Shown in pieces: positions 8,651 to 18,032 of a stretch of 64,000 bases of DNA. The DNA comes from Streptomyces prunicolor NBRC 13075. GTDB lineage: Bacteria; Actinomycetota; Actinomycetes; Streptomycetales; Streptomycetaceae. The position numbers and the translations under genes are program-made. The notes below the pieces were generated by a model, which did not search any database, was not told the origin of the DNA, and saw only the letters and a program-made list of their open reading frames with translations. Positions within the stretch are counted from its first letter, which is position 1. Each line of letters starts with the position of its first letter. Location of the stretch: contig NZ_BARF01000077.1 of the NCBI RefSeq assembly GCF_000367365.1, positions 62,001 through 126,000 on the forward strand, given 5' to 3'.

Positions 8651-11097
8651 CAGCTCGCCCCCGCCGGTGTGCCGACCTCGCCGGTGCGCTTGAGTTTCTG
8701 CCAGCGCAGCCGACCGCCGGTCAGGGCGGTGATGCTGGAGTGGATGAGGACGAGGTACATCATCTGGCGGTAGGCCAGTTGCTGGAGCGGCATCATCAGC
8801 AGGTAGCGGTACTTCTCCCGGTCCAGCCTGAACGCGTAGGCCGCGCACAGGAGTTGGATGCCGAGCACCGCGAACCACATCGCGAGGGACGCCCAGAAGT
8901 CGACGAAGATCATCGAGTAGACGGTGAAGACGTCGATCAGCGGGGCGAAGACCGGCGTGATGATCTGGAAGATGACCACCAGAGGCATGCCGACCCGGCC
9001 GAAGCGGCCCGAAGGACCCTTGTCCGTAAGGGACTTGCGGTGCTTCCACAGCGCCTGCATGGTGCCGTAGGACCAGCGGTAGCGCTGCGACCAGAGCTGC
9101 TTGAGGGAGGCCGGGGCCTCGGTCCAGGCCTTGGCGTGCTCCTGGTAGACGACCCGCCAGCCCTCGCGGTGCATGGCGATGGTGATGTCCGTGTCCTCGG
9201 CGAGCGTGTCCTCGCTCATGCCGCCGACCTGGAGGACCGCCTCGCGGCGGAACGCGCCGATCGCGCCCGGGATGGTGGGCATGCAGCGCAGCAGGTCGTA
9301 CATGCGGCGGTCGAGGTTGAAGCCCATCACGTACTCGATGTGCTGCCAGGCGCCGATGATCGTGTTGCGGTTGCCGACCTTGGCGTTGCCCGCGACCGCG
9401 CCGACTTCGGGGTCGGCGAAGGGCTGCACGAGGTGTCGTACGGTGTCGGGTTCGAAGACGGTGTCGCCGTCCATCATCACGACGATGTCGTAACTCGCGC
9501 TGCGCACACCGTTGTTGAGGGCGGCGGGCTTGCCCGCGTTCTCCTGGCGGATGACCCGGACGTTCGTCATGCCGAAGGAGCGCGCCGCCTCGCGGGCGAT
9601 CTCGGAGGTGCCGTCCGAGGAGCCGTCGTCGACGACGATGACCTCGATCGGGTGGGTGCTCTTCGCCAGCGACTCAAGGGTGTTGGCGATGCACTCCTTC
9701 TCGTTGTACGCCGGGACGATCACGGTCACCGGTCGGGTGACGGTCGGTCCCCAGCTGAACCTGCGTTTGTTGCGCTGTCTGTAGTGGCGCCGGGCGAGGA
9801 TCAGCATCATCCCGAAGCGGCTCATGACGGCGACGCCGACGACGGTGAGGCCCGCCGCGAGTCCCGGCACCACCCACTCCGCGACGGAGACGGCGTAGAT
9901 GAGCGCCTTGCCCTCGTAGAGGGTCATGCCGGTGGCTTGGCGGTGGGCGCCCTGGAGGGTCGAGGTCCGCCCGTTGCCGGTACCGGAGCCGTTGCCGCTG
10001 GCTCCCCCGGTGCCGCCGCCTGCCGCGCCCGCGCCGCCGACGGCCGAGTCGACCGGCGTCTGGCCGTTGCCCGCGCCGGCCGTGCCGCCGGGTGCGGTGG
10101 ACGGCGCGGCGGAGGAAACCGCGGACGGTGCCGCGGACGGCTGCCCGCCGGCCTCGACCGTGCCGGTGCTCGTCCCCGCGGCCGCGCCCGTGCTCGTGAC
10201 CGGCCGCTGGGCGGGTTCGTTCTTGGCGATGGCGCCGCTCACCGTGGTGAACGTGTAGCCCTTCGCCTTCATCTTCTCGATGTACGTGGGCAGCGCCTTC
10301 ATGGTCTGCGAGCGCACACCACCGGCGTCATGGAAGAGCACCGAGGAACCCGAAGTCCCGGACGGCGTAGCCCACTTGATGATCTTCGCGACGCCGGGCT
10401 GCTTCCAGTCGTCGCTGTCGGTGTCGACGAAGACGCTGGTGTAGCCCTCGGCGCCGAGCTTCTTGTAGACGGGGTAGCTGTAGTTGTCGATGGCGTCCGT
10501 CTCCGAGGAGTACGGCGCGCGGAACAGCGTGGTCGTGATGCCGGCCGCGCCCGCCAGCGCGAGCTGCGTCTGCTGCATCTCGCGCTTGACGCGGGCGTCG
10601 CTCTGGTAGGAGAGGTCGACGTGGGTGAAGGTGTGGATGCCCACCTCTTCGCCCTGCGCGACCATCTGCTTCACGATGTCGGGGTAGCGCGAGACCATCG
10701 AGCCCACCAGGAAGAACGTGGCCGGCACGTCGTACTTCTTGAGGATCTTCAGGACCGTGGGTGTGTAGGTGGGGTTCGGGCCGTCGTCGAAGGTGAGGAC
10801 GATGGTCTTCTTCGGGATGGTCTGGGTGACCGGCTTGCCGTTGCGGAAGGTCAGGATCGGGCCGCCGTAGAGCACCTTGTCGGGGACCTTGCTGGCGCTC
10901 GCGCCGTCCCGGACGCGTTCGTCGCCGCCGACTTCCGCGCGCAGGTAGCCGTCGAGCAGCATCACGCAGGTGAGGCCGAGGAGAAGCAGCAGGGCGAGGA
11001 TCACTCGGGGGCGCTGGAGTGCGGCGGCCTTGCCGGCCGCGCGTTCCATTCGAGTGGGGGCGCGTCGGCGCCCGCGCGAAGGAGTCGTCGTAGTCAT
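8650..11097 (-). CDS. Bifunctional polysaccharide deacetylase / family 2 glycosyltransferase
   Basis: The start is the ATG at 11097 (MTTTTPSRGRRRAP); a longer in-frame opening would run into the upstream gene. The 815-residue protein has a membrane segment (about 31-48), a NodB deacetylase domain with TFDDGPNP (102-109), HTFTH metal ligands (155-159), RAPYSSE (193-199), DTDSDDW (225-231) and LFHD (254-257), a Gly/Ala/Thr linker (about 300-385), membrane helices (about 400-435), then a processive GT2 domain with PAYNE (462-466), DGD (543-545), EDTD (634-637) and QRYRW (671-675), and C-terminal helices. The layout puts the deacetylase outside and the synthase inside. It resembles poly-N-acetylglucosamine synthesis (PgaB plus PgaC in one chain; Streptomyces MatB is comparable). 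Confidence 0.88.
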   Translation of the reverse strand: MTTTTPSRGRRRAPTRMERAAGKAAALQRPRVILALLLLLGLTCVMLLDGYLRAEVGGDERVRDGASASKVPDKVLYGGPILTFRNGKPVTQTIPKKTIVLTFDDGPNPTYTPTVLKILKKYDVPATFFLVGSMVSRYPDIVKQMVAQGEEVGIHTFTHVDLSYQSDARVKREMQQTQLALAGAAGITTTLFRAPYSSETDAIDNYSYPVYKKLGAEGYTSVFVDTDSDDWKQPGVAKIIKWATPSGTSGSSVLFHDAGGVRSQTMKALPTYIEKMKAKGYTFTTVSGAIAKNEPAQRPVTSTGAAAGTSTGTVEAGGQPSAAPSAVSSAAPSTAPGGTAGAGNGQTPVDSAVGGAGAAGGGTGGASGNGSGTGNGRTSTLQGAHRQATGMTLYEGKALIYAVSVAEWVVPGLAAGLTVVGVAVMSRFGMMLILARRHYRQRNKRRFSWGPTVTRPVTVIVPAYNEKECIANTLESLAKSTHPIEVIVVDDGSSDGTSEIAREAARSFGMTNVRVIRQENAGKPAALNNGVRSASYDIVVMMDGDTVFEPDTVRHLVQPFADPEVGAVAGNAKVGNRNTIIGAWQHIEYVMGFNLDRRMYDLLRCMPTIPGAIGAFRREAVLQVGGMSEDTLAEDTDITIAMHREGWRVVYQEHAKAWTEAPASLKQLWSQRYRWSYGTMQALWKHRKSLTDKGPSGRFGRVGMPLVVIFQIITPVFAPLIDVFTVYSMIFVDFWASLAMWFAVLGIQLLCAAYAFRLDREKYRYLLMMPLQQLAYRQMMYLVLIHSSITALTGGRLRWQKLKRTGEVGTPAGAS

Positions 11098-11116
11098 GGC
11101 TGCGGTGGTGCTCCGG

Positions 11117-11509
11117 TCACTGTGCGGTGGCTGAGGAGGACGGGGCCGCACCCGTGGGGCGCGCCGAGGGGACGTCGGTCGGGCCGCCGGTCGGAACACC
11201 GGAGGGCGCTACGCCGCCTCTGCCTCCGTTGGGGGCGTTGCCGCCACCGGGAGCGGAACCGGCCTGGCCGCCGCCGAACGGCAGCAGCGAGGAGGGGGTG
11301 GCGGAGATGCCCCAGCCCATGAACGCCATGCCGAGTACGAACGCGTACCCGAGGCAGACGGTGCCCATGAGGAGGCCGATCCGGCGCAGCACCTTGGACC
11401 GGCGGCCGGAGTTGTCAACGAACACGGGACCTTCAGCGGACCCGTTGCCGGCTTTGCGGCGGCGACCCCGCGCAGAGGCGCGGTTATCGATGGCGGACTC
11501 GGATTGCAT
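11117..11509 (-). CDS. Small single-pass membrane protein of the polysaccharide operon
   Basis: The 130-residue product has a basic N-terminus (RGRRRK), one hydrophobic helix (about residues 42-68, IGLLMGTVCLGYAFVLG...) and a Gly/Pro/Ser/Thr-rich tail predicted to be outside the cell. It matches no enzyme family I know. It lies 19 bp upstream of the deacetylase/GT2 gene on the same strand and is probably first in that operon, perhaps an accessory subunit. The assigned ATG has a GGGGA immediately in front, which is tight, so a slightly later start is possible. Confidence 0.6.
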   Translation of the reverse strand: MQSESAIDNRASARGRRRKAGNGSAEGPVFVDNSGRRSKVLRRIGLLMGTVCLGYAFVLGMAFMGWGISATPSSLLPFGGGQAGSAPGGGNAPNGGRGGVAPSGVPTGGPTDVPSARPTGAAPSSSATAQ

Positions 11510-11827
11510 TCCCCAGACATTAGGCCGCCTTTATGTGACCAAAACTCTGATTCTCTTGTGAGCCCGCCCAGAAAAACACCGAAACCTGTGCCTTCCCTTA
11601 GAGAACCCAGGAAAAGCCTTATGAGCGGCCGGTGTCAGTAGTGTCCCCAATTTTCCGCTTCGCCGCCCGGCTTGACCGTTTCGCGCATCGAAACCCGTGG
11701 GTTTCCTATGTTTTTTCTGTCTTCGTGAGACACAGCCCCGTGTGCTTCATTTAGCCTTCGGAATCCGACTCTGTTTCCATCCTGAGACAGAAATCACCGT
11801 CCCGAGACGGAAAGGGTGCACGCTCAT
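11510..11827. promoter_or_regulatory. Divergent promoter region (polysaccharide operon / GH18-like gene)
   Basis: No gene is visible in these 318 bp, which are less GC-rich than the surroundings. Just before the GH18-like gene a 10-bp direct repeat occurs twice, GAGACAGAAA (11784-11793) and GAGACGGAAA (11804-11813), exactly 20 bp apart, so both copies face the same side of the helix. A third GAGACA is at 11727-11732. These may be activator or repressor sites. Confidence 0.4.
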
Positions 11828-12865
11828 ATGAGGAGTTTCCTGAAACCGGCGGCCGGGCTCACCTGCTTGTTTGCCCTCGCGGTCACCGGATGCTCCTCGA
11901 GCTCCGACGACTCGTCGGACTCGGCCCCATCGGCAACACCGAAGACCAGTACGACCCCGTCCGCGAGTGCCTCCTCGACGCCCTCGTCGACCACGGCCTA
12001 CGCGCCGTACGTCAGCGTCACGACCGCCGCCGACATGGACAGCGCGGGGTCTCCGTCGACGTACAACCTCTCCTTCGCCATCGCCAAGGGCAGCACCTGT
12101 ACGCCGGAGTGGAACGGTACGACGGCGATCGACAACTCGGCCGTGAAATCCAGGATTTCGGCGCTGAAGACCTCCGGTGCGACCGTCCGGGTCTCCTTCG
12201 GCGGGGCGTCCGGCAAGGAGCTGGCGGAGACCTGCACCAGCGCGACGGCGCTCGCGAAGGCGTACGGCGAGGCGCTGGACGCGGCGGGCTCCACGCAGGC
12301 CGACTTCGACATCGAGGGCGACGCGCTGACCGACTCGACCTCGGTCGCCCTGCGCTCCAAGGCGATAGCCCTGCTCCAGAAGGAACGCACCGACCTCAAG
12401 ATCTCCTTCACCCTCCCCGTGATGCCGTCCGGCCTCGACTCGGACAGCCTCGCGCTGCTGGAGTCCGCGAACGACAACTCGGTCGCCGTCTCCACGGTCA
12501 ACATCATGACGATGAACTACGGCGAGTCGTACACCGCGGACATGGGCGACTACGCGATCACGTCTGCTACGGCCACGCACACCCAGTTGAAGAAGGTGTT
12601 CGGGCTCTCGGACGCGGGGGCCTGGCAGGGGATGGCGCTCACGTCGATGCTGGGCGTGAACGATGTTTCCGGGGAGACGTTCTCGCTCTCGGATGCGGCG
12701 CAGGTGCGGACGTTTGCCGAGTCGAAGGAGATCGCGTGGGTGTCTATGTGGTCTACGTTTCGGGATCAGCAGTGTGAGAGCGGGAGTTCGGACGATGACG
12801 CGGCTACGGACTGCAGTGGGGTGACGCAGAGTTCGGGGGCGTTCGGGGAAGCGTTTGCCGGGTGA
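11828..12865 (+). CDS. Lipoprotein with GH18 chitinase-like domain
   Basis: The ATG at 11828 gives a clean lipoprotein signal (basic start, hydrophobic core, lipobox AVTGC with Cys22); GGAAAGG lies upstream. A Ser/Thr/Pro-rich linker (about 24-56) leads to a GH18-type TIM barrel. DFDIE (159-163) corresponds to the DxxDxDxE active-site strand, with the catalytic Glu163 in place; SFGG (123-126) and MTMNYG are other GH18 landmarks. The 345-residue enzyme would act on the outer membrane face, on chitin or another GlcNAc polymer. It is next to an operon that may make a GlcNAc polymer, which may or may not be meaningful. Confidence 0.78.
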   Translation: MRSFLKPAAGLTCLFALAVTGCSSSSDDSSDSAPSATPKTSTTPSASASSTPSSTTAYAPYVSVTTAADMDSAGSPSTYNLSFAIAKGSTCTPEWNGTTAIDNSAVKSRISALKTSGATVRVSFGGASGKELAETCTSATALAKAYGEALDAAGSTQADFDIEGDALTDSTSVALRSKAIALLQKERTDLKISFTLPVMPSGLDSDSLALLESANDNSVAVSTVNIMTMNYGESYTADMGDYAITSATATHTQLKKVFGLSDAGAWQGMALTSMLGVNDVSGETFSLSDAAQVRTFAESKEIAWVSMWSTFRDQQCESGSSDDDAATDCSGVTQSSGAFGEAFAG

Positions 12866-12890
12866 CAGGTTGTTTGCCGACTTACGGTCC

Positions 12891-12928
12891 GTTGTGGCTG
12901 GGCGCGCAGTTCCCCGCGCCCCTAAAAG
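12891..12928. repeat. Streptomyces-type intergenic GCGCAGTTCCCCGCGC repeat and hairpin
   Basis: GGGCGCG (12900-12906) pairs with CGCGCCC (12915-12921) around CAGTTCCC. The wider context (TTGTGGCTGG before it, CCCCTAAAAG after it) looks like a short repeat I recognise from many Streptomyces intergenic spaces, often between convergent genes. Here it lies between the GH18-like gene and the convergent 12937-13350 gene and can serve as a two-way terminator. Confidence 0.6.
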
Positions 12929-12936
12929 ACCTGCCC

Positions 12937-13350
12937 CTAGCGGCGTCTGTGGACTAGCCGACCCGCACACACCGTTGCGATGCACGCGCCGGCCTCGTCG
13001 AAAACGGCCAGGTCGGCTCGGCCAAGGTCTGAAAGGACCGTAGGGCGTGCGGCGGTGAGGATCGCGACATCGTTCCGCTGTGCCGCCGCCCGGAGTTCGG
13101 GTGAGTCGACGTGTTCCGCCAGGACAGCCGTAGCACCTGACTTCAGTACGGCGTGGATCCGCTCACGCGGGCTCGGGGCGTCCGGGAGCGGCCCTTCGTG
13201 GACGCGGGCGGGACCCAGCACACCCGGCCAACTCCGCACCCTCGCGCCCGGAAACCGCTCCTGGACCTCCGTCAGCGTCCCCACACCCGCGACCCGGGTG
13301 CCCTCGACGGCGACGGCACCGCCCTCGTCCGCCGTGTGAATCGTCAGCAC
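12937..13350 (-). CDS. Imidazolonepropionase-like domain protein next to mqnC
   Basis: The 137-residue protein resembles the N-terminal beta-sandwich piece of amidohydrolases (LTIHTADEGGAVAVEGTRVAGVGT, then RVRSWPGVLGPARVHEG) without the metal-binding barrel: no HxH pair or downstream His/Asp set is present. It is therefore unlikely to be a hydrolase by itself. It begins 7 bp after mqnC on the same strand. Such small proteins commonly sit next to mqnC in Streptomyces, but their role is not known to me. Confidence 0.65.
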   Translation of the reverse strand: MLTIHTADEGGAVAVEGTRVAGVGTLTEVQERFPGARVRSWPGVLGPARVHEGPLPDAPSPRERIHAVLKSGATAVLAEHVDSPELRAAAQRNDVAILTAARPTVLSDLGRADLAVFDEAGACIATVCAGRLVHRRR

Positions 13351-13357
13351 AGGAGGC

Positions 13358-14557
13358 CTAGTTGGCCGACAGGAGCTTCAACTCCGGGTGGGCCGTGCCG
13401 CCTTCGATCGCCGTGGACGAGATGTGGGACATCACGCGCTCGTCGACGGGGTCGTTCGCCGGGTCGTCGTGGACGACGATGTGCTCGTACGTCGTGGCCC
13501 GCTGGGCGGGGACGCGGCCCGCCTTGCGGATGAGGTCGATGATCTCCATGCGGTTGGAGCGGTGCTTGGCACCGGCGCTGGAGACGACGTTCTCCTCCAG
13601 CATGATCGAGCCGAGGTCGTCCGCGCCGTAGTGGAGCGACAGTTGGCCGACCTCCTTGCCCGTCGTCAGCCAACTGCCCTGGATGTGGGCGATGTTGTCC
13701 ATGAAGAGACGCGCGATGGCGATCATCCGCAGGTACTCGAAGAGCGTGGCGTGCGTGCGGCCCTTCAGGTGGTTGTTCTCGGGCTGGTAGGTGTACGGGA
13801 TGAAGGCGCGGAAGCCACCGGTGCGGTCCTGTACGTCACGGATCATCCGCAGGTGCTCGATGCGCTCGGCGTTGGTCTCGCCGGTGCCCATGAGCATCGT
13901 CGACGTGGACTCGACGCCCAGGTTGTGCGCCGCCTCCATGATCTCCAGCCAGCGCTCGCCGGACTCCTTGAGCGGGGCGATCGCCTTGCGGGGGCGGGCG
14001 GGGAGCAGTTCGGCACCGGCACCTGCGAAGGAGTCGAGACCGGCCGCGTGGATGCGGGTGATGGCCTCCTCGACGGAGACCTTCGAGATGCGGGCCATGT
14101 GCTCGACCTCGGACGCGCCGAGGGAGTGGATGACCAGCTGGGGGTACGCGCCCTTGATCGCGGCGAAGTGCTTCTCGTAGTACTCGACGCCGAAGTCCGG
14201 GTGGTGTCCGCCCTGGAACATGATCTGCGTGCCGCCGAGTTCGACGGTCTCCGCGCACCGGCGCAGGATGTCGTCGAGGTCCCGCGTCCAGCCCTTCGCG
14301 GTGTCCTTGGGAGCGGCGTAGAACGCGCAGAACTTGCACGCCGTGACGCACACGTTCGTGTAGTTGATGTTCCGCTCGATGATGTACGTCGCGATGTGCT
14401 CCGTACCCGCGTACCGACGCTTGCGTACGGCGTCGGCGGCGGCGCCGAGCGCGTGCAGCGGGGCGCCGCGGTAGAGGTCGAGGGCCTCTTCGGGGGTGAT
14501 GCGCCCGCCCTCGGCGGCACGGTCGAGGACGGACTGAAGCTCGGCCTTCTCGGTCAC
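13358..14557 (-). CDS. mqnC: Dehypoxanthine futalosine cyclase (radical SAM)
   Basis: The 399-residue radical-SAM enzyme has CVTACKFC (C70, C74, C77), the CX3CX2C cluster motif, preceded by NINYTNV. MqnC converts dehypoxanthine futalosine to cyclic dehypoxanthine futalosine in the futalosine route to menaquinone. The family motifs GTQIMFQGGHHPDFG, GAGAELLP and MLEENVVSSAG separate it from MqnE. Its partners mqnA and mqnE are in the window but not adjacent (2.5 kb and 16 kb away). The start at 14557 follows an AGGGACCTCCC-type purine/pyrimidine junction; GGGAC is a weak ribosome site. Confidence 0.95.
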   Translation of the reverse strand: MTEKAELQSVLDRAAEGGRITPEEALDLYRGAPLHALGAAADAVRKRRYAGTEHIATYIIERNINYTNVCVTACKFCAFYAAPKDTAKGWTRDLDDILRRCAETVELGGTQIMFQGGHHPDFGVEYYEKHFAAIKGAYPQLVIHSLGASEVEHMARISKVSVEEAITRIHAAGLDSFAGAGAELLPARPRKAIAPLKESGERWLEIMEAAHNLGVESTSTMLMGTGETNAERIEHLRMIRDVQDRTGGFRAFIPYTYQPENNHLKGRTHATLFEYLRMIAIARLFMDNIAHIQGSWLTTGKEVGQLSLHYGADDLGSIMLEENVVSSAGAKHRSNRMEIIDLIRKAGRVPAQRATTYEHIVVHDDPANDPVDERVMSHISSTAIEGGTAHPELKLLSAN

Positions 14558-14646
14558 CGGGAGGTCCCTTTCGTCAAGGGTTGCGGACGGGCAGGTGGTA
14601 CTGACGGACCTTGTCAGCCTACGCCAGCGGATTTACCGCCCCGCCC

Positions 14647-15261
14647 TCAGGCCGTGTATGCGCCGACCAGCAGCCCGAGGAAAGCACCGGCGAGCAGAAA
14701 CGGCCCAAAGGGGACGACGATCCCCCGGCCGTCCCGCCGTCTCCGGGCCGCGAACGCCCCGTAGACCGCCCGCAGCAGGAACCCCGCGAACGCGCCCAGC
14801 ATCACCGTCGGCCACCCGTACCACCCGAGCACGACCCCGGCCCCGGCCCCGAGCTTCACCTCCCCGAGCCCCAGACCACCGCCATCACCATCGCCGCTGC
14901 CGCCGGAATCGATACGGCTCAGCCCGAAGTACCCGGCGCCGAGCGCGAGGCCGCAGAGCAGCGCGGTCGTCCAGTGCCCGGCGTGCTCCGGCACGAAGGT
15001 GACGAGGCCGAGGAGGGCGAGGGCCGCACCGGCGAGCGGAACCGCCAGGCCGGTGACGCCGACGGACAGGACGGCGGCGGGCGCGAGCAGCAGCCACACC
15101 GCCAGCTCGGGCCGCGTACCGGTCGCGGCGGCGAGGGCGACACACACCAGCACGACCAGGAGCGCGGTACCGACACCGCGCCGGCCGACCCGCGCCACCA
15201 CCGCCCCCGCACCCGCGCCCCACACCCCCGCGAGGGCGATCAGCAGCTGGTCGTAGTCCAC
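14647..15261 (-). CDS. Degenerate type IV prepilin peptidase-like membrane protein (A24 family)
   Basis: From a GTG at 15261 this is a 204-residue protein of five or six hydrophobic segments. It looks like a shortened Streptomyces A24 prepilin peptidase: the order GTRPELAVWLLLAP, PLAGAALALLG, LGEVKLGAGAGVVLGWYGWP and PFGPFLLAGAFLG is right. The segment that should hold the first catalytic Asp (the DxRxxxxP stretch after LLLAP) is replaced by SVGVTGLAV, and the second Asp of GxGDxK is Glu (GLGEVK). The N-terminal zinc-type region is also missing. It is probably inactive in cleavage, or a pseudo-enzyme. It lies 17 bp after the kinase gene. Confidence 0.7.
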   Translation of the reverse strand: MDYDQLLIALAGVWGAGAGAVVARVGRRGVGTALLVVLVCVALAAATGTRPELAVWLLLAPAAVLSVGVTGLAVPLAGAALALLGLVTFVPEHAGHWTTALLCGLALGAGYFGLSRIDSGGSGDGDGGGLGLGEVKLGAGAGVVLGWYGWPTVMLGAFAGFLLRAVYGAFAARRRRDGRGIVVPFGPFLLAGAFLGLLVGAYTA

Positions 15262-15278
15262 TCGTCGGTCCCGACTCC

Positions 15279-16976
15279 CTACTCGACCTTGGACAACCGC
15301 GCGGTCGGCGAGCCCTCGGCCGAGCTGTCCGACGCGTACTTGAGGTCGTCGCCGACGGGGGTGAGGGTGACGGTGTGGGCGGCCTGGTTGCAGACGCTGC
15401 GGTTCGACGTCGCGCCCGCGGCCGAGGCGACGAGCCGGGTCTTCGTCACCTGCTTCAGGGTCAGTACGTCGTCGCAGACGCCGCCGAGCTGGTCGGTCTG
15501 CCGGAGGATGCCCAGCTTCTGCCCCACGCCCACCTTGGCGATCGTGATCCGGAAGGTCCCGTCGGCGAGCGTGCCGCCGAGGGCGGTGCCGTCGCCCTGC
15601 CAGGTGCCGAGGTACGAATCGGGGATGGACTGGAGCGGGGTGCCACTGCCCGCGCTGGGCGCGCTGCTCGCCGTAGCGGTGGCGCTGGAGCTGGAGCTGG
15701 GGGCCTTGCCCGCGGCCGAGGAGTCCTTGCCCTTGTCGCCCGGCTGCATCCAGTACAACAGCACCGGCACCAGCGTCACCACCGCCAGCGCCCCGGCGAT
15801 GGAGAGCGCCACCGCGCAACCGACCCTGCGGCCACGCCCGTTGGGGCCGGGAGCCGCCGTGGCGGCGACGGAGACGGAGAGCTTCCCGGGGCCGGGGTGA
15901 CGACCGGAGGCCGGTGGGACGGTGTCGTACGGAGCCGCGTCACGGGGTTCGGGTACGAACCCGGCCGGCCCCACAGGCGACTTGGGCATCACCGGCGCCG
16001 GCCCGAAGGCCCCGCCCCCCGCCCCCACCGAGGGACTGCTGAACCCCACCGGCCCCGAATGCACGCCCTCGGCAACCCCCGCCGCCTCAAGATTCAGCAG
16101 CTGTACGGCACTTCGGCTGACCTGTTCCACCAAGGTCCCCGGCAACCACCCCCCGGCCACCAGCCGAGCCGCCCCGTCCGGAGCGAGCCACCGTCCCACC
16201 TCGCCCGGGGTCGGCCGCGCGGCGGGATCCTTCGCCAGGCAGGCGCTCGCGAGCTCCCGCAAGTCCCCGTCCATCTCCCCGAGTTGGGGCTCTTCGTGGA
16301 CGACCTTGTAGAGGAGCGCGGCAGAGGAGTCACCGGGGAAGGGGGAGGTACCCGTGGCCGCGTAAGCCAGCACCGCACCCAGCGAGAAGACATCGGAGGC
16401 GCCCGTCGCCCCCTTCCCGAGGATCTGCTCGGGGGCCATGTAACCGGGCGAGCCGACGGAGACGCCGGTGGAGGTGAGGGAGGCGGTGCCCTCCGTCGCG
16501 CGGGCGATCCCGAAGTCGATCAACAGCGGCCCGTCGAGGGTGAGAAGCACGTTGGACGGCTTCACGTCCCGGTGCACGAGCCCCAGTTCATGGACGGCCG
16601 TCAACGCTTCCGCGAGCCCCGCGCCCAGCGCCCGTACGGTCGCCGTGGGCAGCGGCCCGCCGTCCGCGACGGCGGCGGAGAGGGAAGGCCCGGCGGCGTA
16701 GGCCGTGGCCACCCACGGCACCGCGGCCTCGGGATCCGCGTCCAGCACAGGGGCGGTCCAGGCACCGCCCACCCGCCGCGCGGCGTCGACCTCGCGGCGG
16801 AAGCGGGCGCGGAACTCCTCGTCGAGCGCGAAGTGCGGATGCACGATCTTGACCGCGACCGTACGACCGCCCGCGCTGCGCCCGAGATAGACCCGGCCCA
16901 TCCCACCGGACCCGAGCCGTCCGAGCAGCCGGTAGGGCCCCACGACCGTGGGTTCGTCGTCTCCGAGCGGCTGCAT
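15279..16976 (-). CDS. Membrane Ser/Thr protein kinase (PknB-like kinase domain)
   Basis: The ATG at 16976, after GGAGGGG, is preferred to a GTG nine bases earlier that overlaps that site. The 565-residue protein has a complete kinase domain: GSGGMGRVYLG (22-32), the ATP-site Lys43 (VAVK), HRDVKPSN (136-143), DFG (154-156) and APE (181-183). After a Pro/Gly-rich linker there is one membrane helix (about 385-407, VALSIAGALAVVTLVPVLLYWM) and a C-terminal domain of about 130 residues outside, with no PASTA repeats. That sensor domain has a YLGTWQGDGTALGG start and three cysteines. The ligand is unknown. Confidence 0.9.
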   Translation of the reverse strand: MQPLGDDEPTVVGPYRLLGRLGSGGMGRVYLGRSAGGRTVAVKIVHPHFALDEEFRARFRREVDAARRVGGAWTAPVLDADPEAAVPWVATAYAAGPSLSAAVADGGPLPTATVRALGAGLAEALTAVHELGLVHRDVKPSNVLLTLDGPLLIDFGIARATEGTASLTSTGVSVGSPGYMAPEQILGKGATGASDVFSLGAVLAYAATGTSPFPGDSSAALLYKVVHEEPQLGEMDGDLRELASACLAKDPAARPTPGEVGRWLAPDGAARLVAGGWLPGTLVEQVSRSAVQLLNLEAAGVAEGVHSGPVGFSSPSVGAGGGAFGPAPVMPKSPVGPAGFVPEPRDAAPYDTVPPASGRHPGPGKLSVSVAATAAPGPNGRGRRVGCAVALSIAGALAVVTLVPVLLYWMQPGDKGKDSSAAGKAPSSSSSATATASSAPSAGSGTPLQSIPDSYLGTWQGDGTALGGTLADGTFRITIAKVGVGQKLGILRQTDQLGGVCDDVLTLKQVTKTRLVASAAGATSNRSVCNQAAHTVTLTPVGDDLKYASDSSAEGSPTARLSKVE

Positions 16977-17055
16977 GCCGTCCACCCCTCCCCCGTACGA
17001 CTTCCAGGTCCCCCGTACGGCTTCCAGCAGGGTAGTGCGCCGTCCCCTCCGCTAC

Positions 17056-17913
<858 letters not shown>

Positions 17914-18004
17914 CTAGACCTCATGCGGTACGCTCCATACTTCGGCCCCACAGTCAAGCCCCCGGCGATCTTCAAACGTCCGGGTGATGTGATCTTGGCC
18001 TCTA

Positions 18005-18032
18005 TTGCTTTCGGCTGCCCAAGTGCTAGGCT
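18005..18032 (+). promoter_or_regulatory. Likely housekeeping promoter of the cold-shock gene
   Basis: TTGCTT (18005-18010) and TAGGCT (18027-18032) are 16 bp apart and fit the Streptomyces HrdB-type promoter. Transcription from here would give a leader of about 150 nt before the ATG at 18191, a length typical of cold-shock genes, whose leaders are structured. Confidence 0.6.

Noticed and set aside
8740-11322. An 860-codon plus-strand frame opposite the deacetylase/GT2 gene
   Set aside because: Composition is typical of an antisense shadow (Arg/Asp/Val/Gly-rich, no domain), while the minus frame has full NodB and GT2 motifs.
7301-11509. The polysaccharide operon as a cellulose synthase (CslA/GlxA) cluster
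   Set aside because: The synthase has a NodB deacetylase domain and no GlxA-type copper oxidase is present, so an amino-sugar polymer fits better.
14647-15819. An extended prepilin-peptidase-like protein starting at 15819
   Set aside because: The upstream part is an out-of-frame reading of the kinase C-terminus; the GTG at 15261 gives a membrane protein with family-like order.
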